From: a virus
Direction: 5' to 3' (one strand)
DNA: 23,554 nt
IMG/VR virus record: IMGVR_UViG_3300043397_000007
Coordinates: 1-23,554 of that record
Shown one piece after another: positions 8,007 through 13,829 of the stretch. The notes under the pieces are model-generated. The model was given only the letters and a program-made list of their open reading frames with translations, had not been told where the DNA came from and ran no database searches. Numbering within the stretch: position 1 is the stretch's first letter; every line of letters begins with the position of its first letter. The position numbers and the translations under genes were made by a program.

Positions 8007-8031
8007 AAAAAGGCTCTTCGGAGCCTTTTTT
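8007..8031 (+). terminator. Rho-independent terminator
   Basis: AAAAAGGCTC and GAGCCTTTTT form a perfect 10-pair stem closed by a UUCG tetraloop and running into a T tract. It ends the single-gene unit at 7627-7989. Confidence 0.93.
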
Positions 8032-8055
8032 GTTGGCTGCAAAATCTACAACTAA

Positions 8056-8063
8056 CTAAATAC
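8056..8063 (+). promoter_or_regulatory. Late-type promoter candidate CTAAATAC
   Basis: It lies within AACTAACTAAATACA (8050-8064), a 15-base string repeated exactly before the tail spike gene (13794-13808). It resembles the T4 late box TATAAATAC with two changes. The predicted RNA start near 8069 leaves a short leader holding TGGAGA before ATG 8083. Confidence 0.45.
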
Positions 8064-8082
8064 ACTATATTGGAGATATAAC

Positions 8083-8526
8083 ATGGCCTTAGGCGCATTA
8101 AAAGTAAACGGCGATGCAACCGCAGTAGTTGCAACAGACGTAGATGGTAACACAGACGGTTCAGCAAGAACAGCCACTGGCATTATTGCCCCTGGTATGA
8201 CTGGTCGTATCACTGCATACAAGATCACAGGTGTTGGCGGCTACGCTGCAAGCAACTTGACCCTAGAGAGCGGTGTTAACCGTACCAGCGGCAACGTTGG
8301 TCTAGTATCACAAATCTTAAACGTCATCCAGCAACGTAATACCGTTGTAGCTTATCAAGTTGAAAGCTCAAGCAGTCAACTAAGCTGCTTGGTAGAGCAC
8401 AGTGCTTGGACTGATGCAGACTTGCAAGCATACATTCGTGCAAACATTACACAACTAGGTGTATACGGTAACAGCACAGTGTCTAGCGTATCTGTATCTA
8501 GCACAGGCGGGTTGAAGTTAGCATAA
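8083..8526 (+). CDS. Small virion-type protein, MALG paralogue 2
   Basis: A 147-residue, Ser/Thr/Val/Gly-rich beta-type protein beginning MALGALKVNG, like the gene before it. The rest differs and includes SARTATGIIAPGMTGRITAYKI and a Ser/Val-rich tail VSSVSVSSTGGLKLA. TGGAGA at 8071-8076 is a good ribosome site. It sits alone between a late-type promoter candidate and a second strong terminator, so it is a separate transcription unit from paralogue 1. No catalytic motif or membrane helix is seen. A structural role (head or tail surface protein) is inferred from the beta composition and expression layout; the two MALG proteins may share an assembly partner recognised by the common N-terminus. 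Confidence 0.68.
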   Translation: MALGALKVNGDATAVVATDVDGNTDGSARTATGIIAPGMTGRITAYKITGVGGYAASNLTLESGVNRTSGNVGLVSQILNVIQQRNTVVAYQVESSSSQLSCLVEHSAWTDADLQAYIRANITQLGVYGNSTVSSVSVSSTGGLKLA

Positions 8527-8544
8527 GAGTTCACACTCACATTG

Positions 8545-8569
8545 AAGGCAGTTTCGTACTGCCTTTTTT
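8545..8569 (+). terminator. Rho-independent terminator
   Basis: AAGGCAGT and ACTGCCTT form an 8-pair stem with loop TTCGT followed by TTTT. It ends the unit at 8083-8526, 7 bases before the next late-type box. The downstream run TTTTTTGTTGGC is also found after the terminator at 8007. Confidence 0.92.
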
Positions 8570-8575
8570 GTTGGC

Positions 8576-8583
8576 CATAAATA
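8576..8583 (+). promoter_or_regulatory. T4-late-type promoter box CATAAATA
   Basis: CATAAATA ends 5 bases before ATG 8589. With T4 late geometry (box at -13 to -6) the first RNA base is the A of that ATG, so the message would be leaderless. Confidence 0.6.
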
Positions 8584-8588
8584 TCTAC

Positions 8589-9035
8589 ATGGATAGAGGC
8601 TTGCAATTTTATACAGGTTACACACTAGTAGACATCACTGCTACTGGTGTAACTCGCTATAGACCTGATCAAGAATTCCAACGTAACCAACAACGTAATT
8701 GGGAAACTGTATTACAAACAATTGGTCTGCGTACCCAACCTGTTTTAATTAAGGGCCCAGTATGTACTGAAAGCACTTTAGGCGACGGGTGGGAGTTTGG
8801 CGAGTATTATCAGGGACGCCACAAGATTTGGATTTGGACTTTTGCAGTAGAGACGCCAGACGTCTTTTTGCAAGACAACGATCCACTTGGTGCGTTAGTT
8901 CAAGACTTCGAACAGATACCTATTATCCAAGGATTAGAAGAAACAGCCCGTTTCATGTTACCTATATTTTACCCCCACGGTTCTATTAAAAACGTATACT
9001 TTAAAAATCGAGCAATCGATTTAAATAACGTTTAG
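8589..9035 (+). CDS. Conserved-looking phage protein of unknown function
   Basis: A 148-residue protein starting MDRGLQFYTGYTLVDIT and rich in aromatic residues (WEFGEYYQGRHKIWIWTF). It continues with an acidic stretch and a C-terminal PIFYPHGSIKNVYFKNR. I start it at ATG 8589; the in-frame upstream codon at 8568 lies inside the terminator of the preceding gene. No Shine-Dalgarno sequence precedes 8589, but a late-type promoter ends 5 bases before it. No catalytic motif or transmembrane helix is evident. Late promoter and neighbours suggest a virion or assembly function, which is inference. I have a general memory of similar 'LQFYTG' proteins in marine T4-like phages without an assigned role. 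Confidence 0.65.
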   Translation: MDRGLQFYTGYTLVDITATGVTRYRPDQEFQRNQQRNWETVLQTIGLRTQPVLIKGPVCTESTLGDGWEFGEYYQGRHKIWIWTFAVETPDVFLQDNDPLGALVQDFEQIPIIQGLEETARFMLPIFYPHGSIKNVYFKNRAIDLNNV

Positions 9036-9087
9036 CCGCCGGTAGTATATTAACATTACGGCATACACTATTAAGGAGATGAAGCAA

Positions 9088-9342
9088 ATGGCTTCTTCGG
9101 ATATTGAAAAGAAAAGTCTTGAAGCACACGTTGAATTGTGCGCCGAGCGATATAAGAACTTAGATGATAGACTTTGCAGTCTTGACGACCGAATGGGGAA
9201 AATTGAAGCCCTAATCACAGAAGTAAAAACAGCCATTGCATCTGTACCAAACGAGTCAAGCAAAACCTTTATCGCCATTGGTACTACAGTACTTGGTGCG
9301 TTGATTGGGGTAATTGGCACATTGGTCATACACATCAAATGA
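9088..9342 (+). CDS. Small coiled-coil protein with C-terminal membrane anchor
   Basis: An 84-residue protein: residues 1-55 are a charged, heptad-like helix (EKKSLEAHVELCAERYKNLDD...), then one hydrophobic helix (FIAIGTTVLGALIGVIGTLV) ends 4 residues before the C-terminus HIK. The layout resembles XhlA-type or other single-span lysis-associated phage proteins. I choose ATG 9088, since AAGGAG at 9073-9078 is then spaced 9 bases away; ATG 9079 would touch the ribosome site. The next gene overlaps by ATGA. Membrane anchoring is clear; a role in lysis, or in anchoring a phage complex at the membrane, is inference, and the dedicated lysis genes here lie far away at 21.9-23.4 kb. Confidence 0.65.
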   Translation: MASSDIEKKSLEAHVELCAERYKNLDDRLCSLDDRMGKIEALITEVKTAIASVPNESSKTFIAIGTTVLGALIGVIGTLVIHIK

Positions 9343-9548
9343 GAATCGTAGAACTAATCAATCACTTACAAGTGCCCATCACAAACGAGGAATCGGATGT
9401 ATTGGGCAAGTTCCACGAGGATGAGATAATTGAAAAATCTCAGCTAGATTTGCGTGAGCAACATATAGCAAATCAACTAGTCAATAAAGATGTTTTATTG
9501 AGAAAAAATCAAGATGGCAAAATCATTTACAAAAAGAAAATCCGTTAA
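9339..9548 (+). CDS. Small winged-helix-like protein
   Basis: A 69-residue basic protein: MRIVELINHLQVPITNEES, then LDLREQHIANQLVNKDVLLRK, then DGKIIYKKKIR. The order helix, 'lReq.ianqLv.kdvLlRk' helix and a short beta hairpin ending in basic residues is typical of compact winged-helix DNA-binding domains, so a regulator or DNA-binding accessory is possible. Start overlaps the stop of the upstream gene (ATGA), and its 3' end overlaps the following gene by 35 bases, so all three are probably translated from one message. The fold assignment is a visual pattern match only; no partner or target site can be named. Confidence 0.55.
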   Translation: MRIVELINHLQVPITNEESDVLGKFHEDEIIEKSQLDLREQHIANQLVNKDVLLRKNQDGKIIYKKKIR

Positions 9549-10050
9549 CGCTCCGCATATTAAAGAAGTTATTGCAGCAACAGAAGCCACTAGTTTATAC
9601 ATTGGCGTATGGGCAAAGCAAGAAGCAGAGCGTTTACTTAAACAAGAGCCTGTTATTATTCCGCTTAAAAACGGATACCATGTAGGCAAGTTTACCGTTA
9701 AGAATGCAAATCACACATGGCATGTGTATAATGTGTGGAATGAATTTGTAAACGCATTTAGCAGCAAGCAATCTGCTGTATCCTGGTGCATTTTAGAGCA
9801 CACTGGTAGGATTATTCAGAGCCGAAAACTCATGGATCAAGATGCGAAGGTAAGTAAGTATACGCAGGATCAAACCAATTATTTTCATTCTAGACAGCAG
9901 GCCATTAAACGTGGTGACTATTTTGCTGTTGATTTAAGCGATGCTAGGATTGCCAAAGTCCAAAGTATGCTAGAAGATGCTAAAAATGATCTTGAAAAAA
10001 CTTTAAATTCGGCTAAATATTTGAAAGGTATTTGGGAAAAACCACTATGA
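9514..10050 (+). CDS. Phage protein of unknown function
   Basis: A 178-residue protein. The first about 110 residues look like a small mixed alpha/beta domain (AKQEAERLLKQEPVIIPLKNGYHVGKFTVKN...WHVYNVW, then SAVSWCILEHTGRI). The C-terminal half is helical (DARIAKVQSMLEDAKNDLEKTLNSAKYL) with likely coiled-coil character. No catalytic motif or signal sequence was found. The gene starts inside the end of the previous gene (35-base overlap, another frame) without a clear ribosome site, implying translational coupling, and its stop overlaps the next ATG (ATGA). Placement directly before two probable virion proteins suggests a structural or assembly role, which is inference. Confidence 0.6.
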   Translation: MAKSFTKRKSVNAPHIKEVIAATEATSLYIGVWAKQEAERLLKQEPVIIPLKNGYHVGKFTVKNANHTWHVYNVWNEFVNAFSSKQSAVSWCILEHTGRIIQSRKLMDQDAKVSKYTQDQTNYFHSRQQAIKRGDYFAVDLSDARIAKVQSMLEDAKNDLEKTLNSAKYLKGIWEKPL

Positions 10051-10754
10051 AATTAAACGATATGGCACAAAAGCCTACCACAAAACAAATGAAACGAGTG
10101 ATGGAAAGCCGCTTTGGCTTCTCTGTAGATTACGAAAATCTAACACTCAAGAAGGCTTATAGTATGGCTACGTCTATTACAGAAGCCCTAAACAAAATTA
10201 AGAAAACACACGGCGCCCACGTTGCAGAACGTAACGCAAAGTACATGGAAATGTACATGGTGCGTGAAAGCATTCATAGCTGGATGCGTGAAAACCAAAA
10301 GAGCTTTATCGCTGAAAGCGAAATGGCTAAGAGTGAAGCTATCCTAGCTGCAAAAGACATGGTTGACAGCATTCAAGACATGCTTGAAAAGATTGGTAAA
10401 ATGCAGAACGAGCAATTGCCTGCATTGCTAGATACAATCCGTGACCAATTGGGCATTGAGCAAGCTGACAGCTTTAAGAACGCAGTGGCTCCGCTATTGC
10501 AAGACTTAGCTGGTACACTACAACAAGGTCGCGAAACAGCAGACAATGCTGCACGTGGCTTGGCAGGTGAACAAGTTGAGCAGCCAATGGGCATGGGCGG
10601 TGGCGCACCAGGAATGGGCGGCATGGGCGACTTAGGTGGCGACATGGGCGGTCCAGCTGATCTAGGTGAGCCAAGCGACCTAGATATGGGCGACTTTGCT
10701 GCTACTGATGCTGCTGCTGGCGGTTCTGCTGAACTAGGTAGAGAGCGTAGATAA
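10047..10754 (+). CDS. Probable virion or assembly protein with Gly/Met-rich tail
   Basis: A 235-residue protein. Residues 1-150 are strongly helical and well ordered in appearance (KQMKRVMESRFGFSVDYENL ... MVDSIQDMLEKIGKMQNEQLPALLDTIRD). The last about 55 residues are a low-complexity Gly/Met/Asp tail (MGMGGGAPGMGGMGDLGG...). I start at ATG 10047, which overlaps the preceding stop as ATGA; an in-frame TTG lies 15 bases upstream but has no advantage. The next gene overlaps by TAATG. As I recall, proteins with this helical body occur in marine T4-like phage structural lists; I treat the virion assignment as inferred. Alternative: a scaffold-type protein given the helical body and flexible acidic tail. 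Confidence 0.62.
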   Translation: MKLNDMAQKPTTKQMKRVMESRFGFSVDYENLTLKKAYSMATSITEALNKIKKTHGAHVAERNAKYMEMYMVRESIHSWMRENQKSFIAESEMAKSEAILAAKDMVDSIQDMLEKIGKMQNEQLPALLDTIRDQLGIEQADSFKNAVAPLLQDLAGTLQQGRETADNAARGLAGEQVEQPMGMGGGAPGMGGMGDLGGDMGGPADLGEPSDLDMGDFAATDAAAGGSAELGRERR

Positions 10755-11197
10755 TGCGTTTTAGCGAATTTGTCACAGAAAGCAGTGGCCTCGGGGAAAT
10801 GATTGAGGACGAAGCCGAATCACGCGGCGACAGCGTCCTCTTAACTGCCCTCGAAGAACTACGCAATAGAGCTCACGGACACTCAGTTCCGCGAGTTCGT
10901 GTTGACGCTTTAGTGAACTTAATCAAGCGTTTGCCAGGTGGCGAAATGTTTAACGCAGAAGCATTGGAAAACGCTCGCAAGAGTAACGAAGCTGTTAAGA
11001 ATTTAATTGCAGACATTAAAGACGACGAAGTACACGACCCAAGCGTTGGCGGCACTTCAATTGTTAAGTACGTTTACCTAACTCCATTTGATGATGATCC
11101 ATTCTCAAGTGAAGGCGACGGTGGTACTAAAGCTGGTCAAACTGCACCGGAAAAAACTGTTTCTGGTATGGCTAGCAGAGCACTCGGCAAACGATAA
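10754..11197 (+). CDS. Probable virion-associated small protein
   Basis: A 147-residue acidic protein beginning MRFSEFVTES, a start very like MKIDSILTES of the large LysM protein at 3251. The middle is helical (VLLTALEELRNRAHG, RVDALVNLIKRLPGGEMFNAE), followed by a predicted beta stretch (GGTSIVKYVYLTPFDDDPF) and a disordered tail. No enzymatic motif is visible. It starts on the last base of the upstream stop (TAATG), so the pair is coupled. It ends 3 bases before a long inverted repeat. The role is not recognised; gene context and the shared N-terminal start suggest it is a virion or assembly partner. Confidence 0.6.
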   Translation: MRFSEFVTESSGLGEMIEDEAESRGDSVLLTALEELRNRAHGHSVPRVRVDALVNLIKRLPGGEMFNAEALENARKSNEAVKNLIADIKDDEVHDPSVGGTSIVKYVYLTPFDDDPFSSEGDGGTKAGQTAPEKTVSGMASRALGKR

Positions 11198-11200
11198 ATT

Positions 11201-11239
11201 ATATCATACTTGTAGTTTTGATAATTACAAGTATGATAT
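11201..11239 (+). repeat. Perfect 14-bp inverted repeat covering the next gene's start codon
   Basis: ATATCATACTTGTA (11201-11214) and TACAAGTATGATAT (11226-11239) are exact reverse complements separated by 11 bases. The ATG at 11233 lies inside the right arm. As RNA this hairpin would hide the start codon; as DNA it could be an operator. No T tract follows, so it is not a standard terminator. Confidence 0.75.
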
Positions 11240-12315
11240 TAGTTTACAGCGACAGCCAAATCATTGATAATGAGTGGCTACCCCACATAAGTTTTAAAAC
11301 CCCCTACACACTTTCTCACAGCATTGATGAGTTTGAAGCAGCAGAAGCCACGCTAAAGGTTGCATTCACTACACATCGACTGCACTGTGATTTTGACACT
11401 GCGTACATTGGGTTTGAAGATAAAATCAACCGTTTAAGTTATATAAGTGACTTGGTGTTTACTTTTGAAAGTGAACTCCATAACTTCCATTGGCAAATTT
11501 GGGAAAAGTGTCACCACGATAATGTGTACTGGTTATTACCCGGTGCAGTAAATGATCGTGATGATATTAACAGTCACATTATTTGCTGGGGCGATTGGTT
11601 TAAGACTACAGCCAACATTTACAAAGCCTTGCCGGATAAGGTACTACACATTAACCCATATGCAACCAAGCCCAAGTACTTTGATGCCTTACTAGGCAGT
11701 CCAAAGCCGCATAGAGACTTTGTGTTCAATGCAGTTAACGCAAACGATCTTAACCATAAGTTTATTATGACCTACGGCGGAGATTGGAAAGAAGGCGAAT
11801 TCTATGCCAAGGATTACTTTATTTGGGAAGAAGGCACTACGCCAATTGGGCAGACAATTGGCACAGCAGACTGGGCCGACTACTGTGGGCAACGTGTGCA
11901 TCTAAGTCAAATCATTCCAATTAAGGTAATGAATGATAGTGCTTACACTATTATTGCTGAAACAGACTTTGATAATACCCTAAGTTGCTTTACAGAAAAA
12001 ACAGCCAAGCCAATGATTGCACGTCGACTGTTTATTGCGTTTACTGGATACAAGTTTTTGCACAATTTACGTGCATTGGGATTCCAGACATTTGATGGAA
12101 TCATTGATGAAAGCTATGACTTAGAAATTGATGATAACAAACGATATGCAATGGCGTTTGAACAAGTCAAATATTTGTGTGAACAAGAACAAGATGTGAT
12201 CTACCGCAAGATTAAACCTATTGTAGACCACAACTATAATTTACTAATGACTCGAGACTGGACGCAATGGCCAGCAAAGCAAATCGAGCAAGTTATTAAC
12301 TCTTTATCTGTTTAG
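11233..12315 (+). CDS. Glycosyltransferase-like protein
   Basis: A 360-residue protein. The C-terminal half carries the pattern seen in nucleotide-sugar-using transferases of the GT10/fucosyltransferase-like sort: an 'E' element, then FTEK at 253-256 (typical 'sEK' loop), a hydrophobic RRLFIAFTGYKFL segment, and LRALGFQTFDGIIDESYD at about 279-296 followed by a charged helix. Similar 'EK...lGF.tF...iDEsYD' proteins occur in aquatic T4-like phages. The expected action is transfer of a sugar onto a phage or host glycan. I choose ATG 11233 over an in-frame TTG at 11218. The start codon sits in a hairpin arm and lacks a Shine-Dalgarno sequence. Its 3' end overlaps the convergent SGNH-hydrolase gene by 20 bases. 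The family call is moderate; donor and acceptor are unknown. Confidence 0.55.
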   Translation: MILVYSDSQIIDNEWLPHISFKTPYTLSHSIDEFEAAEATLKVAFTTHRLHCDFDTAYIGFEDKINRLSYISDLVFTFESELHNFHWQIWEKCHHDNVYWLLPGAVNDRDDINSHIICWGDWFKTTANIYKALPDKVLHINPYATKPKYFDALLGSPKPHRDFVFNAVNANDLNHKFIMTYGGDWKEGEFYAKDYFIWEEGTTPIGQTIGTADWADYCGQRVHLSQIIPIKVMNDSAYTIIAETDFDNTLSCFTEKTAKPMIARRLFIAFTGYKFLHNLRALGFQTFDGIIDESYDLEIDDNKRYAMAFEQVKYLCEQEQDVIYRKIKPIVDHNYNLLMTRDWTQWPAKQIEQVINSLSV

Positions 12316-13045
12316 TAACATATTCTGCCCAGGCTTTGTGTGCATTATGTCCTGGGTGGAATCCATCTTCCATAAAATCATTCATGCTCTTGGCCATTTC
12401 ATAAAGGCCATTACGTTCAGCATCAGTGAATATCCACGTGTCTAGTTCTAACTCTCTGATTAATGAGTGCAGTCCGGACATGGCTGTTACACCAAAGTCA
12501 CCGTTGGGGCTAACATTCTTTTTATCATTCCAGTAGTTAACATAACTCATAAACTTGTACTTGATGCCTTTGGCTTCTAAGAAGTTTTTGAGCTTGACCA
12601 TTTCGGTGATGTTAATGGTTGCTAGGCTGTACTCGCTAGACACTTTGTACATCTCGTAGAACATCTTGTGTGCAACAGGGTTCTTAAACCACGTGCCCAT
12701 TTGCCCGCCACTAAAAATGTAACCTAACTTGTTGTCTGGTAATCTACGATAGAATCCGTAGCTGTCAAATAGTTCATTCCATGCTGGATCGGTGATATCT
12801 GTTAGGTAATCTAGTCGGCTTACTCCACTCCACATTACTAGAACTTGATCGTACTTGCCAGGATTATCAAGTACTTCTCGAATAATACTATCTGCAATGT
12901 ATTGGTTACCAGCTGCTGCTTCTGCTAGGTTGGTAATCTCATCGTTGGGGTTCATCTCACTAAAGTATCTTGGCCAACATACATTGGGACCGCCGGGGAA
13001 ATCGGGCCATTGACTAAAACTACATCCGGATATTAGAATTTTCAT
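12296..13045 (-). CDS. SGNH/GDSL-type hydrolase-like protein
   Basis: A 249-residue protein and the only minus-strand gene here. The SGNH family blocks can be followed: GCSFS at 7-11 (block I, likely nucleophile S9), NLAEAAAGN at 39-47 (block II Gly-Asn), VLVMWSGVSR at 68-77 (block III position, GxxR rather than GxND), and D227-GFH230-PG (block V Asp-His). Such enzymes hydrolyse or transfer acyl/acetyl esters, often on polysaccharides. No signal peptide is seen, so it acts in the cytoplasm or on virion parts. I start at ATG 13045; the TTG just before it is less likely. A late-type box on the minus strand ends 5 bases before the ATG. Lying convergent to a glycosyltransferase-like gene, it may modify the same glycan; that link is inference. 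Confidence 0.7.
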   Translation of the reverse strand: MKILISGCSFSQWPDFPGGPNVCWPRYFSEMNPNDEITNLAEAAAGNQYIADSIIREVLDNPGKYDQVLVMWSGVSRLDYLTDITDPAWNELFDSYGFYRRLPDNKLGYIFSGGQMGTWFKNPVAHKMFYEMYKVSSEYSLATINITEMVKLKNFLEAKGIKYKFMSYVNYWNDKKNVSPNGDFGVTAMSGLHSLIRELELDTWIFTDAERNGLYEMAKSMNDFMEDGFHPGHNAHKAWAEYVTKQIKS

Positions 13046-13050
13046 CAAAA

Positions 13051-13058
13051 TATTTATT
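13051..13058 (-). promoter_or_regulatory. T4-late-type promoter box AATAAATA (minus strand)
   Basis: Read on the minus strand, AATAAATA is followed by TTTTG and then ATG (13045), the same 5-base gap as at 8576. It predicts a leaderless late transcript for the SGNH-hydrolase gene. It overlaps by 2 bases the -35 box of the plus-strand promoter. Confidence 0.58.
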
Positions 13059-13085
13059 GACTAATCTGTTTGTAACATTTATAAT
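13057..13085 (+). promoter_or_regulatory. Sigma70-type promoter for the PD-(D/E)XK nuclease
   Basis: TTGACT (13057-13062), a 17-base spacer and a perfect TATAAT (13080-13085). The predicted RNA start is next to ATG 13093, which has no Shine-Dalgarno sequence, so a leaderless message is expected. Confidence 0.75.
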
Positions 13086-13092
13086 TACATAT

Positions 13093-13803
13093 ATGATCAT
13101 TCCCCGTTACAATTACTCACCACTTAGCAGAACCACATTAGAAGGCAAAAGACATTATTGTTTGCCAGATGGTAGCAAAGTTCCTAGCGTTACAACTATT
13201 CTCGATAAAACAAAGCCACAAGAAACCCGCGAAGCTCTCAACAACTGGAAGAAGCGTGTAGGCGAACAACGAGCACAGCAAATTACCACTGAAGCTGCAA
13301 ATCGTGGCACTAGGATGCATGCATACCTTGAACAGTATATTCTGCAAGATGACATGAAGCCATTGCCCGAGAACCCATTTGCACATCCAAGTTGGTTTAT
13401 GGCAGCAGAAGTTATTCTTAAAGGACTTTGCCATGTAGACGAATTCTGGGGCACAGAAGTTCCTGTGTATTATAGTGGGTTATATGCTGGCACCACAGAC
13501 TGTTTAGGTGTGTGGAAGGGCCGTCCTGCTATCATGGACTTTAAGCAAAGTAACAAAGTTAAAAAGCGTGAGTGGATTGAAGACTACTTTTTGCAGTTAG
13601 CAGCCTACGCAGCAGCACACAATGAAACGTATGGTACCAATATACGTGATGGTGTAATTTTGATGGCTGTGCAGCCAAAACAGCTAGAAGATGGCACCTT
13701 TTCGACGCCAGAATACCTGGAATTTGAAGTCTCAGGAGACGAGTTTGACCACTGGAGCCAACAGTGGATGAAACGTGTAGAGCTCTATTACCTAACTAAC
13801 TAA
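13093..13803 (+). CDS. PD-(D/E)XK nuclease (RecB/Cas4-like exonuclease)
   Basis: A 236-residue nuclease-fold protein. The catalytic signature is clear: D136 in AGTTDCLGVW, D149-F-K151 in AIMDFKQSNK, and the trailing helix with Q168 and Y172 (QLAAYA), the order found in the RecB/lambda-exonuclease-like branch. An upstream conserved-looking GTRMHAYLEQYI helix with a His fits the same branch. It probably trims or processes DNA ends during phage recombination or host DNA breakdown. I start at ATG 13093 rather than the in-frame TTG at 13057, because that TTG is the -35 box of a good promoter. It is transcribed away from the SGNH gene and followed 26 bases later by the tail spike gene with its own late-type promoter. 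Confidence 0.85.
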   Translation: MIIPRYNYSPLSRTTLEGKRHYCLPDGSKVPSVTTILDKTKPQETREALNNWKKRVGEQRAQQITTEAANRGTRMHAYLEQYILQDDMKPLPENPFAHPSWFMAAEVILKGLCHVDEFWGTEVPVYYSGLYAGTTDCLGVWKGRPAIMDFKQSNKVKKREWIEDYFLQLAAYAAAHNETYGTNIRDGVILMAVQPKQLEDGTFSTPEYLEFEVSGDEFDHWSQQWMKRVELYYLTN

Positions 13804-13807
13804 ATAC
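13800..13807 (+). promoter_or_regulatory. Late-type promoter candidate CTAAATAC
   Basis: It lies within AACTAACTAAATACA (13794-13808), identical to 8050-8064. It is followed by AGAGGA and ATG 13830. The box also sits between CTAACT (13796-13801) and AGTTAG (13813-13818), an imperfectly spaced inverted repeat. Confidence 0.45.
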
Positions 13808-13829
13808 AAGATAGTTAGAGGATTGACAC

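Noticed and set aside
13057-13092. TTG 13057 as start of the nuclease gene
   Set aside because: The TTG is part of a good -35 box and the 12 extra residues are hydrophobic and unlike a nuclease N-terminus; ATG 13093 is preferred.
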